A stretch of DNA of 64,000 bases from Phycisphaerales bacterium (GCA_016741915.1 JACVCS010000002.1:27900-91899), one strand, 5' to 3'; counted from the stretch's first letter, positions 1-9,108 are shown. Notes: generated by a model not told the origin, from the sequence alone. A program made the numbers and translations.

Positions 1-1
1 C

Positions 2-286
2 TATTGGCCCTTCGTCTTCGGCGGCAATCCGGATTCCAACGGCTCGCAAGCCATGTGGACCGACGCGTTCTACATCCGCGATCTCACCGTCCCCGGGTCG
101 ATGACCCCGGATCAGATGCTCAAAACCGCGATCTTCGTTCACGACGTGCTGCAGAGCTACGACCTCGCGGCCATGCTTCTTGCACGCTACGACGAGGCGA
201 AGAACACCTCGCTCTGGAACGCGTACATGAAGTTGTTCATGCCCAACCCGCCCGCGAAAGCGCCGCAGCGCCCGCCGCTGGCCTGA
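2..286 (+). CDS. Hypothetical protein, 3' end only
   Basis: The reading frame is open from the window edge and stops with TGA at 284-286, so only the last 94 residues are present. The visible part is a soluble, mixed-composition segment with aromatic residues early (YWPFVFGGN) and a proline/alanine-rich tail. I see no signal peptide, membrane span or motif that assigns a family. Codon use (strong G/C in third positions) matches the genes that follow. It converges on the sigma-factor gene, whose stop lies 26 bp downstream on the other strand. Function unknown. Confidence 0.6.
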   Translation, partial: YWPFVFGGNPDSNGSQAMWTDAFYIRDLTVPGSMTPDQMLKTAIFVHDVLQSYDLAAMLLARYDEAKNTSLWNAYMKLFMPNPPAKAPQRPPLA

Positions 287-312
287 TCGGTAGCGCGGAC
301 CATTCAGACAAC

Positions 313-1389
313 TCAGACGATCATCCGCCGGGGCTCGTTGTAGCTGTCGTCGGCATCGATCCCCAGATCCCCGGGTTTAAAAAACCGCGTGGGTCGCTCG
401 TCGTTGAGCTGGCTGTTGAGCTTCCGCAGGGCCTCGTCGGCGATCTGCCGAACACGCTCACGCGAGATGCCGATGGTGCTGGCGATCTGCTTGAGCGTCA
501 GCGGCTCCTGCCCGTCAAACCCGAAGCGCATCCGCAGAATCCGCGCCTCACGCTCGTCGATCGCGTCGAGCAGCTTGCGGATCGTCCGCAGTTCGTCGTC
601 ACGCACCAGCGAATCCCCAGGCGGGTTCGTGCGGTGATCCGCCACCATGTCCCCGAAGTTCATCGACTCGCCCGACTCGTCCGTCGGCGCCTGCGAGGGG
701 GTCTTCACCGCACGCACCGCACGCTTGATGATCTTCAACTTCCGCATCGGAAGCTGCATTTCGTCGGCCAGTTCCTGCATCGTCGGCTGACGACCCAGCG
801 CGCCCTCGAGCTTCCGGCTCGCCTGCTTCCACTTGGCGATCAGTTCGACCATGTACGCCGGCACGTGGATCGGCTGCACCGCGTTGATCAACGCCCGCTT
901 GATCGCTTGCTTGATCCACCAACTGGCGTACGTGCTGAAGCGCGCGCCCTGCGCCGGGTCAAAGCCCTCAACCGCCCGCATAAGCCCGACGTTGCCCTCT
1001 TCGATGAGGTCCTGCAGCGACAAGCCGCGGTTGGCGTAGTTCTTCGCGATCGAGACAACCAGCCGCAGGTTCGCGCGGATCATGCGATCGCGCGACACCG
1101 GGCAGTTGTCGTTGATGATCGCCCAGCCGAGTTGCTTCTCGTCCTCTGCCGTCAGCAGAGCGATCTCGTTGATCTGGCGCAGGTACAGCTGCAAGCCAGT
1201 GTGCAGCTCGGATTGAACCGAGGTTCGAAAAGTCCTGGTTGCCGACACCGAGAATGACCCTTTCCGCGACTCGAGCGGTCGCGTCAGTGGCACCGAACCA
1301 GAAAGGTTCAGCGTGGGCTCCACTCCGCTACGCTCATCCGCACTGAGCGGATGCATCGGACCGTGAGAATACCAGCTTGAGGCTGACAC
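313..1389 (-). CDS. RNA polymerase sigma-70 factor, SigA/RpoD type (short)
   Basis: This is a primary-type sigma factor of 358 residues that would direct core RNA polymerase to -35/-10 promoters. Region 1.2 begins near residue 66 ([11 protein letters not shown]). Region 2 follows at about 101-165 with [18 protein letters not shown] and [13 protein letters not shown], the core-binding and -10-melting segment. Region 3 is at about 180-255. Region 4 has the helix-turn-helix [20 protein letters not shown] near 300-320. The large acidic region 1.1 of proteobacterial RpoD is absent, so it is RpoS/SigA-sized. The proposed GTG start at 1387-1389 has a G-rich Shine-Dalgarno-like run immediately upstream; an ATG at codon 12 is the alternative. 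Family assignment is secure; whether it is the housekeeping sigma or a group 2 paralogue cannot be told here. Confidence 0.93.
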   Translation of the reverse strand: MSASSWYSHGPMHPLSADERSGVEPTLNLSGSVPLTRPLESRKGSFSVSATRTFRTSVQSELHTGLQLYLRQINEIALLTAEDEKQLGWAIINDNCPVSRDRMIRANLRLVVSIAKNYANRGLSLQDLIEEGNVGLMRAVEGFDPAQGARFSTYASWWIKQAIKRALINAVQPIHVPAYMVELIAKWKQASRKLEGALGRQPTMQELADEMQLPMRKLKIIKRAVRAVKTPSQAPTDESGESMNFGDMVADHRTNPPGDSLVRDDELRTIRKLLDAIDEREARILRMRFGFDGQEPLTLKQIASTIGISRERVRQIADEALRKLNSQLNDERPTRFFKPGDLGIDADDSYNEPRRMIV

Positions 1390-1440
1390 TCAACCCCCCC
1401 ACATTGCATGGTTCTCAGCCATTCAGGGGGTTTTTTTCCG
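1390..1440 (-). promoter_or_regulatory. Possible SD-sequestering hairpin in the sigma-factor leader
   Basis: Read on the minus strand, a CCCCC run (1426-1430) can pair with the G-run at 1394-1400 that serves as the likely ribosome binding site of the sigma gene. A smaller AUGG/CCAU stem nests inside. The plus-strand view (C-run, loop, G-run, T-run) looks like a terminator, but no plus-strand gene ends here. A regulatory role is inference. Confidence 0.35.
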
Positions 1441-1684
1441 CCTTACAACCCATTCATCTTGCCTTCACACACTCCTCATCACACCCTCCCCCCGAGCGTC
1501 GAAACGATCAGCTCACGCACAGATCCGGCTTTTTGTTCCACCACCCGTGATTTGATACCGCACTTTAACCAAACACGCCGATCCCGTCAAGCCCCGCTCC
1601 CGTATAGTGAGAACGCCGTGCAACCGATTCTTCATGCGTCTTTGGCTGATGATTTGGGGAAAACTGCATCTCGCAAGCGATCGG

Positions 1685-1693
1685 TTATCCACA
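1685..1693 (+). promoter_or_regulatory. DnaA-box-like nonamer TTATCCACA
   Basis: This is an exact match to the strong DnaA box consensus TTATNCACA, 46 bp upstream of the UVR-motif gene. The surrounding 1390-1739 stretch is otherwise non-coding and holds the 5' ends of two divergent genes, including a TATAGT hexamer at 1603-1608. A single box does not indicate an origin; transcriptional control by DnaA is possible. Confidence 0.35.
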
Positions 1694-1739
1694 TCGCCCG
1701 CACCCGTTTTCCGATTTCTGACCTTCAAGGACACACCCT

Positions 1740-2657
1740 GTGAGCGATTCCAACCCGTCCTGGGACCTCAGCGACCTCCTGAATCAGTGGGCCTACGAGC
1801 CCGGCAAACTGAACGTCCGCGTCATCATGGGGACCGACGGCGAGCCGCGTATTCAGATGCGTCTGGACCTGGGCGTGTTGCAGATGCACATGGAAGGAAG
1901 GCCCGACGGGCAACGTCCGCGCGGGTTTGAGAGTTTGCTGGACTATCACGAGGCCCGGTTGGATAACAGCCCAAACCCCGGCGGCTCGACCGCTGGTGAC
2001 GCCGCGAGCGAGCCCGATGCCGGTGCGATCTTTGATGCGGGCGTCTCCGATTCGGAGAGCGAATCAGCCGGGGAGGCGGATGCCGAGGGCGATGGCGGAG
2101 CTTCCGAGCCCACCGAAGCGGACGCACCGCGGCCTCGGGGCGAGCGTTTCACGCTGACCCCCGACGACTGCCGGGAGTTGCGCGAAGAAGCGGTGCAGTA
2201 TTACCACCGCTACATGGCGCTGCTGGTTCTGGAGGATTACGAAGGCGTGGTTCGCGACACCACGCGGAACCTGCGGGTGCTGGACCTGTGCGCCCGCTAC
2301 GCGGAAGCCGAGGACGACCGGGCGGCCCTTGAGCCCTTCCGCGCGTACATCACCATGATGCGTGCGCGGGCGCTGGCGAGCCAGGCCCTGAAAGACAACG
2401 AGCCCAAGGCCGCGTTGCACGCGATCGACGAGGGTTTGGACGCGCTACGCCAGCACTTTGCCAGCACGGGGCAGGACGGAGCCTTTGAAGCCTCGGGCGA
2501 GGTGCAGATGCTGCGAGGCATGCGTGAGTCGCTGGTGCCCAAACTGCCCACGAGCCCGCGGGCGGAGCTCAAGAAGCGTTTGGACGCCGCGGTGCGGGCC
2601 GAGAACTACGAGTTGGCGGCGATCCTCCGCGACGAGCTCAAGGCGATGGGCGAGTAA
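1740..2657 (+). CDS. UVR (UvrB/UvrC) motif-containing protein
   Basis: A 305-residue cytoplasmic protein. Residues 1-75 form a compact N-terminal segment (WDLSDLLNQWAYEPGKLNVR). Residues 76-135 are a low-complexity acidic Ala/Glu/Asp/Ser linker. Residues 140-260 are helical and TPR-like. The C-terminal 35 residues (RAELKKRLDAAVRAENYELA, then AILRDELKAM) match the UVR motif found in UvrB, UvrC and McsA, a small helical hairpin for protein contact. The start is GTG at 1740 with AAGGA eight bases upstream. The 3' end overlaps the convergent DUF4126 gene by 52 bp. A DNA-repair or protease-adaptor role is possible, but the motif alone does not decide. Confidence 0.75.
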   Translation: MSDSNPSWDLSDLLNQWAYEPGKLNVRVIMGTDGEPRIQMRLDLGVLQMHMEGRPDGQRPRGFESLLDYHEARLDNSPNPGGSTAGDAASEPDAGAIFDAGVSDSESESAGEADAEGDGGASEPTEADAPRPRGERFTLTPDDCRELREEAVQYYHRYMALLVLEDYEGVVRDTTRNLRVLDLCARYAEAEDDRAALEPFRAYITMMRARALASQALKDNEPKAALHAIDEGLDALRQHFASTGQDGAFEASGEVQMLRGMRESLVPKLPTSPRAELKKRLDAAVRAENYELAAILRDELKAMGE

Positions 2658-3268
2658 GCCCCCGCCGACGCGGCTGTCAGGGCTTCAACCCCCTTGCGAC
2701 GCCGGCGGCGACGGATGACCACCACCGCCAGCATTACCACGCACGCAAGAGCCACCAGCCCAAGCAGCGCCAATACCACCGGCACGACGATCGCCATGAT
2801 GCTCGCCAGCAGCGAGGTCGCACTTTCGACGGTAGACACAACCGGGTTTGCCACGCCCGCGGTGCTCACGGTCGACAGCCCGCGCAACGCGACCGAACCG
2901 GCCTTGACCGCGCCGGCGACACCGCCGCCGCCGACCAACGCCGCCCCCCACTTCAGCAGGTCCTGCTCTGATCCCGGCGCGATCCACTGACTTCCCGCAA
3001 CCAACGTCCCCGCGCCGACCGCCAGCGGGGCGGCGACGACATCGAGGGCGTGATCAACCCAGGGGATCCAGTACGCCGCCACTTCGATGAGCGACGCGAC
3101 GGAGAGGGCCAGCAGGGCCCCGTCGGTGGAGAGGATGCTCATCGCGGGCGAAAGTTGCACCCCGCCGAAGCGTGCCGCCGCCGCCAGGACCAGCAAAGGA
3201 ACAAAGACCCGCAAACCGCACGACGCGGCCAGCCCCAGCCCGATCAGAATCGGAACCACATGCTCCAT
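2606..3268 (-). CDS. DUF4126-type integral membrane protein
   Basis: A 220-residue membrane protein starting MEHVVPILIGLGLAASCGLR, followed by an R-V-F-V-P-L segment and several further hydrophobic helices (about residues 5-32, 50-70, 76-95, 105-130, 155-185). An arginine/lysine cluster (RRRRRRKG) at about 187-194 is followed by a short polar tail that would lie in the cytoplasm. The N-terminal G-L-R-x-F-x-P pattern is typical of the DUF4126 family, whose function is unknown. The gene converges on, and overlaps by 52 bp, the UVR-motif gene. Its upstream region carries the octamer-repeat hairpin shared with the divergent MFS gene. Confidence 0.75.
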   Translation of the reverse strand: MEHVVPILIGLGLAASCGLRVFVPLLVLAAAARFGGVQLSPAMSILSTDGALLALSVASLIEVAAYWIPWVDHALDVVAAPLAVGAGTLVAGSQWIAPGSEQDLLKWGAALVGGGGVAGAVKAGSVALRGLSTVSTAGVANPVVSTVESATSLLASIMAIVVPVVLALLGLVALACVVMLAVVVIRRRRRRKGVEALTAASAGAYSPIALSSSRRIAANS

Positions 3269-3323
3269 GCTTGTGTTGTTCGGAAACGCGGGGCGGCGGT
3301 TTCAAATCGTTGGTGAATGGGAG

Positions 3324-3437
3324 AAGTGGCTGAGTGGCAAAGTGGCAAAGTGGCAAAGTGGGCAACGGGTGCCCTCCGGGCCGGTGCGGTCACTTCACGA
3401 CTTCGCCACTGAGCCACTTTGCCACTTTGCCACTTCC
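3324..3437. repeat. Inverted pair of octamer-repeat arrays (CNNAGTGG / CCACTNNG)
   Basis: The left arm, 3324-3361, has five tandem units of period 8 ending in AGTGG (CTGAGTGG, then CAAAGTGG three times). The right arm, 3406-3437, has four units of the complementary form (CCACTGAG, CCACTTTG twice, CCACTTCC). The arms can pair across a ~45-base loop. The pair sits in the 267-bp divergent promoter region between the DUF4126 and MFS genes. The same octamer occurs as a longer single array at 53013-53092. Confidence 0.85.
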
Positions 3438-3535
3438 CGATAAACCAAACCTTGACGCACGCCACATCCCCATTTCAATACAAACCGCGTCGATTCTCAG
3501 GGTTGCTTTCAGGCTACGCTCTGTCCGCTCTGACC

Positions 3536-4879
3536 ATGAACACCACGCCCACCGAACCGCGCACCGAACCCACCACCTCCGTCGTCGGCTCTGTGAACGA
3601 CCTCTCCGCCCGCGCGGGGGCCTGTTCGCTGCCGATCATTCTCGGGTTCACGTTCCTGAACTCCGCCGCCACCGGCGCGACGTTCAACGGCATCTCCTTC
3701 GTCACCTCCAACGCGCTGAACTACGGGCCAATCCAGAACGGGATCATGGGGCTGATGCTGGGTGTGACATACGTCCTCGGTGCCCTTGGGGCCAGCCCCG
3801 CGATCAAGGCCCTGCGGGTCCGCTTCCCCAGTCTCACCGCTCGAACCGTGCTGCTGTATCTGGTTCTCACCGCCGCGGCATTGAACATGTTCCCCGTGCT
3901 GGTCTGGCTCATCGGCGGGGCGTGGACCGACCCGACCCGCGCGCCACGATGCGCCTGGGCGATCTGGCTGTTCGTCGGTCTGTACTCGACCCTGTGCGGG
4001 GCGCTCTGGCCCGTGGTTGAGAGCTTCCTCTCCGGCGGGCGCCGGGGCGAGGCCCTGCGCAGCGCCATGGGACGATTCAACGTCACCTGGAGCGGCTCGC
4101 TCGTAGTCTCAATGTGCATCCTCTCGCCCTTGCAAACCCAAGCCGCCATGCTGCCGCTGGCGGTGATGTCGCTGATGCACCTGGCCTCGCTGGCGTTCCT
4201 GGCGAAACTGCCCAAGGAAGCGGGTGCGCACCTGCACGACGACGCGCACGCCACGCCCGCGAACTATCCCAAACTGCTGCGTGTGCACCGCATCCTTCTG
4301 CCCACCGCGTACGCGGTCATGTACGCGATGTCACCCATGCTCCCGCAGATCATCGATTCCATCGGCTTCGAAAAGACCGTCGCCACGCCCTTCGCCGCGA
4401 CGTGGCTCTTCGGGCGCGTGGTGGCCTTCTTCGTTTTCGAGCGTTGGAAGTCCTGGCACGGTACCTGGGTCACCGCCACCTGGGGCACCGCCTTGCTCCT
4501 GGGCGGCTTCGCCCTCGTGGTCATGTCCCCCGTCATCGCCTCGCACGCAACCCAGGTCGTCGCGCAGGTCGCCTGCGGCATCGGGCTGCTCTTCTTCGGG
4601 TTCGGTGCCGCGGCGATCTACTGCGGCGCGCTCTTCTACGCCCTTGAAGTCGGACAAGCCGAGGTCGACGCCGGTGGCATGCACGAGGCGATGATCGGGC
4701 TGGGCTACACCGTGGGCCCTTTGTGCATGTTGCTGCCGCAGGTCCTCGCCGCACCGTCGTTCATTTCGTCATCTCCCTTGATCAAGGCCGACACCGTCTC
4801 GGGGCTGACCCTGGGTCTGGTTGGGCTGGTGGTCGGTGTGGGGGTTCTTGCGGCTTGGAAGTTCGGCAACCGCCAATAA
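3536..4879 (+). CDS. Major facilitator superfamily (MFS) transporter
   Basis: A 447-residue polytopic inner-membrane protein with about 12 hydrophobic segments in two halves, separated by a hydrophilic central loop near residues 225-245 (KLPKEAGAHLHDDAHATPAN). MFS-like features are the small-residue-rich first helix, the GALWPVVESFLSGG segment before a charged loop, and the second-half repeat with an FGRVVAFFVFERW loop. The substrate cannot be deduced. ATG at 3536 was chosen because the in-frame DNA upstream, back to 3419, is the octamer-repeat array and gives repeat-derived residues. It stands alone, divergent from the DUF4126 gene. Confidence 0.8.
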   Translation: MNTTPTEPRTEPTTSVVGSVNDLSARAGACSLPIILGFTFLNSAATGATFNGISFVTSNALNYGPIQNGIMGLMLGVTYVLGALGASPAIKALRVRFPSLTARTVLLYLVLTAAALNMFPVLVWLIGGAWTDPTRAPRCAWAIWLFVGLYSTLCGALWPVVESFLSGGRRGEALRSAMGRFNVTWSGSLVVSMCILSPLQTQAAMLPLAVMSLMHLASLAFLAKLPKEAGAHLHDDAHATPANYPKLLRVHRILLPTAYAVMYAMSPMLPQIIDSIGFEKTVATPFAATWLFGRVVAFFVFERWKSWHGTWVTATWGTALLLGGFALVVMSPVIASHATQVVAQVACGIGLLFFGFGAAAIYCGALFYALEVGQAEVDAGGMHEAMIGLGYTVGPLCMLLPQVLAAPSFISSSPLIKADTVSGLTLGLVGLVVGVGVLAAWKFGNRQ

Positions 4880-5177
4880 CCCGACCGATATCCCTAGTCG
4901 GCGCATCTGGTATCCTCTCCGAGGTCATCGTGCGCCTACGAACGACCGATCTCAGCCTGTCCGCCCGCTTTTTTCTCCTCAGGTCCGGGAAACGATCGGG
5001 GCACCTCGTGCGTACCACCATGAGCGATTCGACCTGAACACCCCGTCCGTCCTGCCTCCAACGGGCGTCCGGCACGAAGACATTCACGACCGCACGCACA
5101 CCAATCCAAGGACCGAACCGTGCCCGCGGGCATCGAAAACTCGCCCGCACCACCGGCACGAACCATCAAGGAACCCC
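4880..5177. other. Intergenic region, no gene seen
   Basis: 298 bp between the MFS transporter and the S41 protease, both on the plus strand. The frame is open upstream of the protease ATG, but the translated residues are a low-order Arg/Pro/Thr mixture and the protease signal peptide starts at 5178, so I treat it as untranslated leader. I found no convincing terminator or promoter. Confidence 0.5.
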
Positions 5178-7469
5178 ATGAAGCGATCCGCCCTGCTGAA
5201 CCGTCTTGCCCCGTTGGCCCTGCTTGCTTCACTCTCCTTCGTCCCCGCCTCGGCATTGTGCCTGGCCGCGGGTGAACCGACCCCCGTGACCAAAGTCGCC
5301 CTGGCCGACCAGGCCAACCGGTTGTGGGAGAACGCCAAGCAGGGCGACTGGGACGCGGTGCTGCGTGCGATGAACGAATCGCCCGAGGCCCTTCCCCCCT
5401 CGCTGCGGGCGGGGATGAGCCAGCTCCGCGAATCGATCCAGAAGCGTGAGACGATGCGGGCCGCCCGCGTGATGAAGGTGCAGGGCGAACTGACCGAATC
5501 GCTGCAGGGCGACGAGACGCCCGCGAAGGTCTCCGACTCGCTCAAGCACGCGGTGGAACTGCACGAGCTCGCACCCGACGCGGCCGCGAAGGCCGCCGTC
5601 CTCGCCTCTGAGCCGGTGAAGAAGGCCATCGCCCGCGCCGACAACATGGCCCGCGCGATGGAGGTCAAGGGCGAGTGGCTCTGGGCGGCCGAGCTCTTCT
5701 CGCGCCTGAACATCCTCCTCGACACCGACGCGAAGTACAAGCCCGACATCCGCCGATTGAACGACCGCCTGTCGATGCTGCGCCTCTACGCCCCCAAGCG
5801 TTTGTGGGAGCTGCGGAACACGCGCCGCGAGATCGAGCGACAGACCGAGCCCAAGCTCGCCGCGCTGCCGCCGTTCAACTCGGTGGGCGAGGGGTACCAG
5901 AGCAAGCTCAAGGACGTCAGCCGTCCGATCCTCCTCCGCGCCCTGCAATACGGCGGCAACATCCACGTCGAACAGATCCCCATGCGCGAGCTGCTCATCG
6001 GCGGGCTCGAAGCCGTGCGGACGATGTCCACCACGCCCGACCTTCGCGTGGCCTTTGAAGGGCTCGACAACGCCAAGTCGCGCGATATGATGGTCGGGTT
6101 CCTCGACGAGAAGATCAAAGCCCTACGCACCAGCAAGGACGAGATCAGCGACTTCGATCTCGCCGATCTGCTCGACGCGCTCGTGCGCGCCAACGACGTC
6201 AGCGTGAAGATCCCCGAGAGCGCCCTGCTGCACGAGTTCGGCAACGGCGCCTTCGACCGCCTCGACGAGTTCTCCGCCATCATCTGGCCCGACGAGCTCG
6301 CCCGCTTCAAGCGCATGACCGATTCGAGCTTCCCGGGTGTGGGCATCCAGATCCAGCTCGACGAAGAGACGCAGCTTGTGAAGGTTATCACCCCGGTGGA
6401 CAACTCCCCCGCCGCGAAGGCCGGCATCCGCCCGGGCGATTACATCAAGAAGATCAACAACGACAGCGCGCTGGGCATGAGCGTCGATCAAGCCGTCGAG
6501 CAGATCACCGGTCGCGAGGGGACGAAGGTCCGCCTCACGGTCGAGCGTGAGGGCGAGGACCTGGTCTTCGATCTCACCCGCGCCAAGATCCCCAACTACA
6601 CCATCAAGGGCTGGAAGCGCCTGGGCGCCGAGAACAACTGGGACTGGTTGATCGACCGCGAGAGCAAGATCGGCTACGTCCGCATCACCGGGTTCAACGA
6701 GCGCACCAGCGCCGACCTGGCCAACGCCATCGGCAAAATGAAGTCCGAGGGTGCGCAGGGCCTCATCATCGACCTCCGCTTCAACCCGGGCGGGCTGCTG
6801 ACCGAGGCGGTGAACGTCGTCAACACCTTCGTCGATTCGGGCGAAGTGGTCTACACCCAGCGCGCCGACGGTCGGCGCGTGGATACGCACTTTGCCGAGC
6901 CCGACAAGCAGCGCGTCAAGGGCATGCCGCTGGTTGTGCTCGTCAACGACGGGTCGGCCTCCGCGTCGGAAATCGTCTCGGGCGCGCTGCACTACTACGC
7001 CGATCAGGGCAAGATCAAAGCCCTCGTCCTCGGCCACCGCACCTTCGGCAAGGGCTCGGTGCAGAACGTCATCCCCCTGCCCCCCACCGCCGCGCTGAAG
7101 GTCACCACGCAGTACTACTACCTCCCCGACGGCAAGATCATCCACCGCCGCGAGAAGGCCACCACCTGGGGCGTCGATCCTCACCTGAAGGTCGAGATGC
7201 TGCCGCGGCAGGTCGCCGACGCGCTCACGCTCCGCAGCGACGCGGACCTGCAGGCCGACGCGAAGCCGGTTGCACGCCGCATCCTCAAGGACGACGATGA
7301 CATCATGTACCGTCCGGATCCGAAGAACTTCCCGCCCGATCCCAACCGCCTGATGGCCGACGGCATCGACCTGCAGCTTCAGACCGCGCTGGTCCTGCTG
7401 CAGGCCCAGGTCGAAGGGAAGAAGGCCCAGCTCGCCAACGTCCCCCCGCCGGCAAAGAACCCCGGCTGA
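5178..7469 (+). CDS. Exported S41-family (C-terminal processing) peptidase with PDZ domain
   Basis: A 763-residue secreted or periplasmic serine protease of the Ctp/Prc type. Residues 1-31 form a signal peptide (MKRSALLNRLAPLALLASL... ending in ALCLAAG). About 350 residues of helical N-terminal region follow. A PDZ domain lies at about 390-480 (VGIQIQLDEETQLVKVITPV, then AAKAGIRPGDYIKKINN). The S41 core covers about 490-690 and contains IGYVRITGFNE, the LIIDLRFNPGGLL strand, the catalytic-serine segment NDGSASASEI and the catalytic-lysine segment FGKGSVQ, so the Ser-Lys dyad is intact. A Pro-rich tail ends the protein. ATG at 5178 was chosen for the signal peptide. A terminator hairpin follows 40 bp downstream. 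The substrates are unknown; the family trims C-termini of envelope proteins. Confidence 0.93.
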   Translation: MKRSALLNRLAPLALLASLSFVPASALCLAAGEPTPVTKVALADQANRLWENAKQGDWDAVLRAMNESPEALPPSLRAGMSQLRESIQKRETMRAARVMKVQGELTESLQGDETPAKVSDSLKHAVELHELAPDAAAKAAVLASEPVKKAIARADNMARAMEVKGEWLWAAELFSRLNILLDTDAKYKPDIRRLNDRLSMLRLYAPKRLWELRNTRREIERQTEPKLAALPPFNSVGEGYQSKLKDVSRPILLRALQYGGNIHVEQIPMRELLIGGLEAVRTMSTTPDLRVAFEGLDNAKSRDMMVGFLDEKIKALRTSKDEISDFDLADLLDALVRANDVSVKIPESALLHEFGNGAFDRLDEFSAIIWPDELARFKRMTDSSFPGVGIQIQLDEETQLVKVITPVDNSPAAKAGIRPGDYIKKINNDSALGMSVDQAVEQITGREGTKVRLTVEREGEDLVFDLTRAKIPNYTIKGWKRLGAENNWDWLIDRESKIGYVRITGFNERTSADLANAIGKMKSEGAQGLIIDLRFNPGGLLTEAVNVVNTFVDSGEVVYTQRADGRRVDTHFAEPDKQRVKGMPLVVLVNDGSASASEIVSGALHYYADQGKIKALVLGHRTFGKGSVQNVIPLPPTAALKVTTQYYYLPDGKIIHRREKATTWGVDPHLKVEMLPRQVADALTLRSDADLQADAKPVARRILKDDDDIMYRPDPKNFPPDPNRLMADGIDLQLQTALVLLQAQVEGKKAQLANVPPPAKNPG

Positions 7470-7507
7470 TCGACGGCTGATCGGCACCACGAGAACGGAA
7501 CAACCGC

Positions 7508-7546
7508 TACCCCGTCAAGGACAACCCTTGGCGGGGTTTGTTTTTT
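7508..7546 (+). terminator. Rho-independent terminator of the S41 protease gene
   Basis: The stem CCCCGTCAAGG / CCTTGGCGGGG (one G-T wobble) has a short loop and is followed by TTTGTTTTTT. It lies 40 bp after the protease stop and before the dapL start. Confidence 0.85.
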
Positions 7547-7612
7547 CAGATTCTCCCTCCGCGATTCACGCATCCCCGCTCGCGGCGTGGTCCGCGTCAT
7601 ACCCTCTGCACC

Positions 7613-8893
7613 ATGAGCGTCAGCACGCAAACCACCGTCACGAACACCTCGAACGCCACCAGCACCACCGCCGCGGGCCAGAGCATCAAAGCGAATCGCC
7701 TGCACGCGCTGCCGCCGTTTCTGTTCAACGAGATCGACAACAAGAAGCGGGCCGCGATCGCCGCGGGGAAGGACGTGATCAACCTGGGCGTGGGCGATCC
7801 GGACCGTCCGACGCCCGCCTTCGTGATCGAGGCGATGAACGAGGCGATGCGTGAGCCCGCGAATCACCAGTACCCGGATTGCTGGGGCACCGCGAGGTTC
7901 TTAAACGCCGCCGCCGAGTTCATGCAGAAGCGCTTCGGCGTCACGGTCGATCCGAAGAAGAACATTCTCGCCACCATCGGCGGCAAAGACGGCATCGCCC
8001 ACCTGCCGCTGGGTCTGCTCAACCCGGGCGACGGCGCGATCGTCTGCACGCCCGCGTACCCGGTCTACGCCTCCGCGACGATCCTCGCCGGTGGGTTGGT
8101 GCACCGAATCGAGACAAGCCCCGAGGATCACTGGCTGCCGCGCTTCGATCGCGGGTCCAGCGCCACCGCCCTCCGCACGGCCGCCCCGATGAGCAAGCTC
8201 CTCTGGCTGAACTTCCCCGGCAACCCCACCGGCGCAACCTGCGACGAAAAGTTCTATCAGCAAGCCCTGGCCTTCGCCAGCGAGCACGCCCTGACCGTCG
8301 CCAGCGACCTGGCGTACAGCGAGATCTACCTCGACAACAACCCGCGCAGCATCGTCTCACTCTTCAACGCGCCGGGGGCGGACATCAAGACCACCCGCGC
8401 CATCGAGTTCCACTCGCTGAGCAAGACCTTCAACATGACGGGCTGGCGCATCGGCTTCGCCGTCGGACACGAGGACGTCATCAACGCCCTTCGCCAGGTG
8501 AAGGACAACTATGACTCCGGGGTCTTCAACGCGATCCAGACCGCCGGCGCGGTCGCCCTCGAACGCTTCAACGACCCGGCCCTCGCGCAGATGCGCAGCG
8601 AGTACGCCAAGCGCGCGAAAATCGTCGTCGACGCCCTGACCAGCATCGGCTGCGACGCGACCATGCCCCGCGCGGGGATCTTCGTCTGGGCCCGCTGCCC
8701 GATCGACTCGGCCACGGGCCAGCGCATGAACTCCTGGCGACTGGCGGAGAAACTCATCGACGAAGCCGCGGTCGTCACCGTCCCCGGCGCGGGCTTCGGG
8801 CAGCACTGCACCGACTGGTTCCGCGTCAGCCTCACCCGTCAGACGGATCGCCTCGAAGAAGCCATGCGACGCCTGGCCTCGCTGAAGTTCTGA
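7613..8893 (+). CDS. dapL: LL-diaminopimelate aminotransferase (class I/II PLP aminotransferase)
   Basis: A 426-residue fold-type I PLP enzyme. It likely converts tetrahydrodipicolinate plus glutamate to LL-2,6-diaminopimelate for lysine and peptidoglycan synthesis, the DapL bypass. Supporting segments are VINLGVGDPDRPTP and the substrate-domain YPDCWG, the PLP-contact NFPGNPTGA, the D-x-A-Y pair in SDLAYSEIYLD, the Schiff-base lysine in SLSKTFNMTGWRIG (near residue 271), and a C-terminal arginine region FRVSLTRQTDR. ATG at 7613 follows the terminator of the upstream gene. Other aminotransferases of this subfamily cannot be excluded. The last 139 bp are duplicated about 1.1 kb downstream with only synonymous changes. 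Confidence 0.85.
   Translation: MSVSTQTTVTNTSNATSTTAAGQSIKANRLHALPPFLFNEIDNKKRAAIAAGKDVINLGVGDPDRPTPAFVIEAMNEAMREPANHQYPDCWGTARFLNAAAEFMQKRFGVTVDPKKNILATIGGKDGIAHLPLGLLNPGDGAIVCTPAYPVYASATILAGGLVHRIETSPEDHWLPRFDRGSSATALRTAAPMSKLLWLNFPGNPTGATCDEKFYQQALAFASEHALTVASDLAYSEIYLDNNPRSIVSLFNAPGADIKTTRAIEFHSLSKTFNMTGWRIGFAVGHEDVINALRQVKDNYDSGVFNAIQTAGAVALERFNDPALAQMRSEYAKRAKIVVDALTSIGCDATMPRAGIFVWARCPIDSATGQRMNSWRLAEKLIDEAAVVTVPGAGFGQHCTDWFRVSLTRQTDRLEEAMRRLASLKF
8755..8893 (+). repeat. 3' end of dapL, upstream copy of a 139-bp direct duplication
   Basis: This segment encodes the last 45 residues of DapL. It matches 9877-10015 codon for codon: seven codons differ, all synonymously, and the stop codon is TGA here and TAG in the other copy. 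The two copies frame a 983-bp insert with lower GC. Confidence 0.95.
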
Positions 8894-9108
8894 TGCCGTA
8901 CGACTGCGTGATGTGCCGGTCCGTGATCGGCATGGGTGAGTGACCAACCGGGTACACACCCGGAACGGCAGCACCTTCGCGCTGTTCAAAGCGGATTCGT
9001 TGAGTTGCCCGAATCAAGCGTCGCCCACAGATGATGGCGATCGACAAACAGATCGATTGGATTCGCCACAATCAGCGAGCACCGCTTCGCGCCGCGATGG
9101 CAGATCGC

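Noticed and set aside
1392..1437. Plus-strand Rho-independent terminator (C-run, G-run, T-run)
   Set aside because: No plus-strand gene ends upstream; the loop is long and the structure lies in the leader of the minus-strand sigma gene, so it was described there.
3244..3465. Small frames with repeated K-W-Q-S-G residues over the octamer arrays, and their equivalents near 52.9-53.2 kb
   Set aside because: The residues simply translate the 8-bp repeats; no SD or conserved product. Treated as repeat DNA.
8894..9108. Integrase, transposase or attachment core in the insert behind dapL
   Set aside because: Only a small CCGGGT/ACCCGG hairpin (about 8948-8963) is present; no recombinase-like frame.
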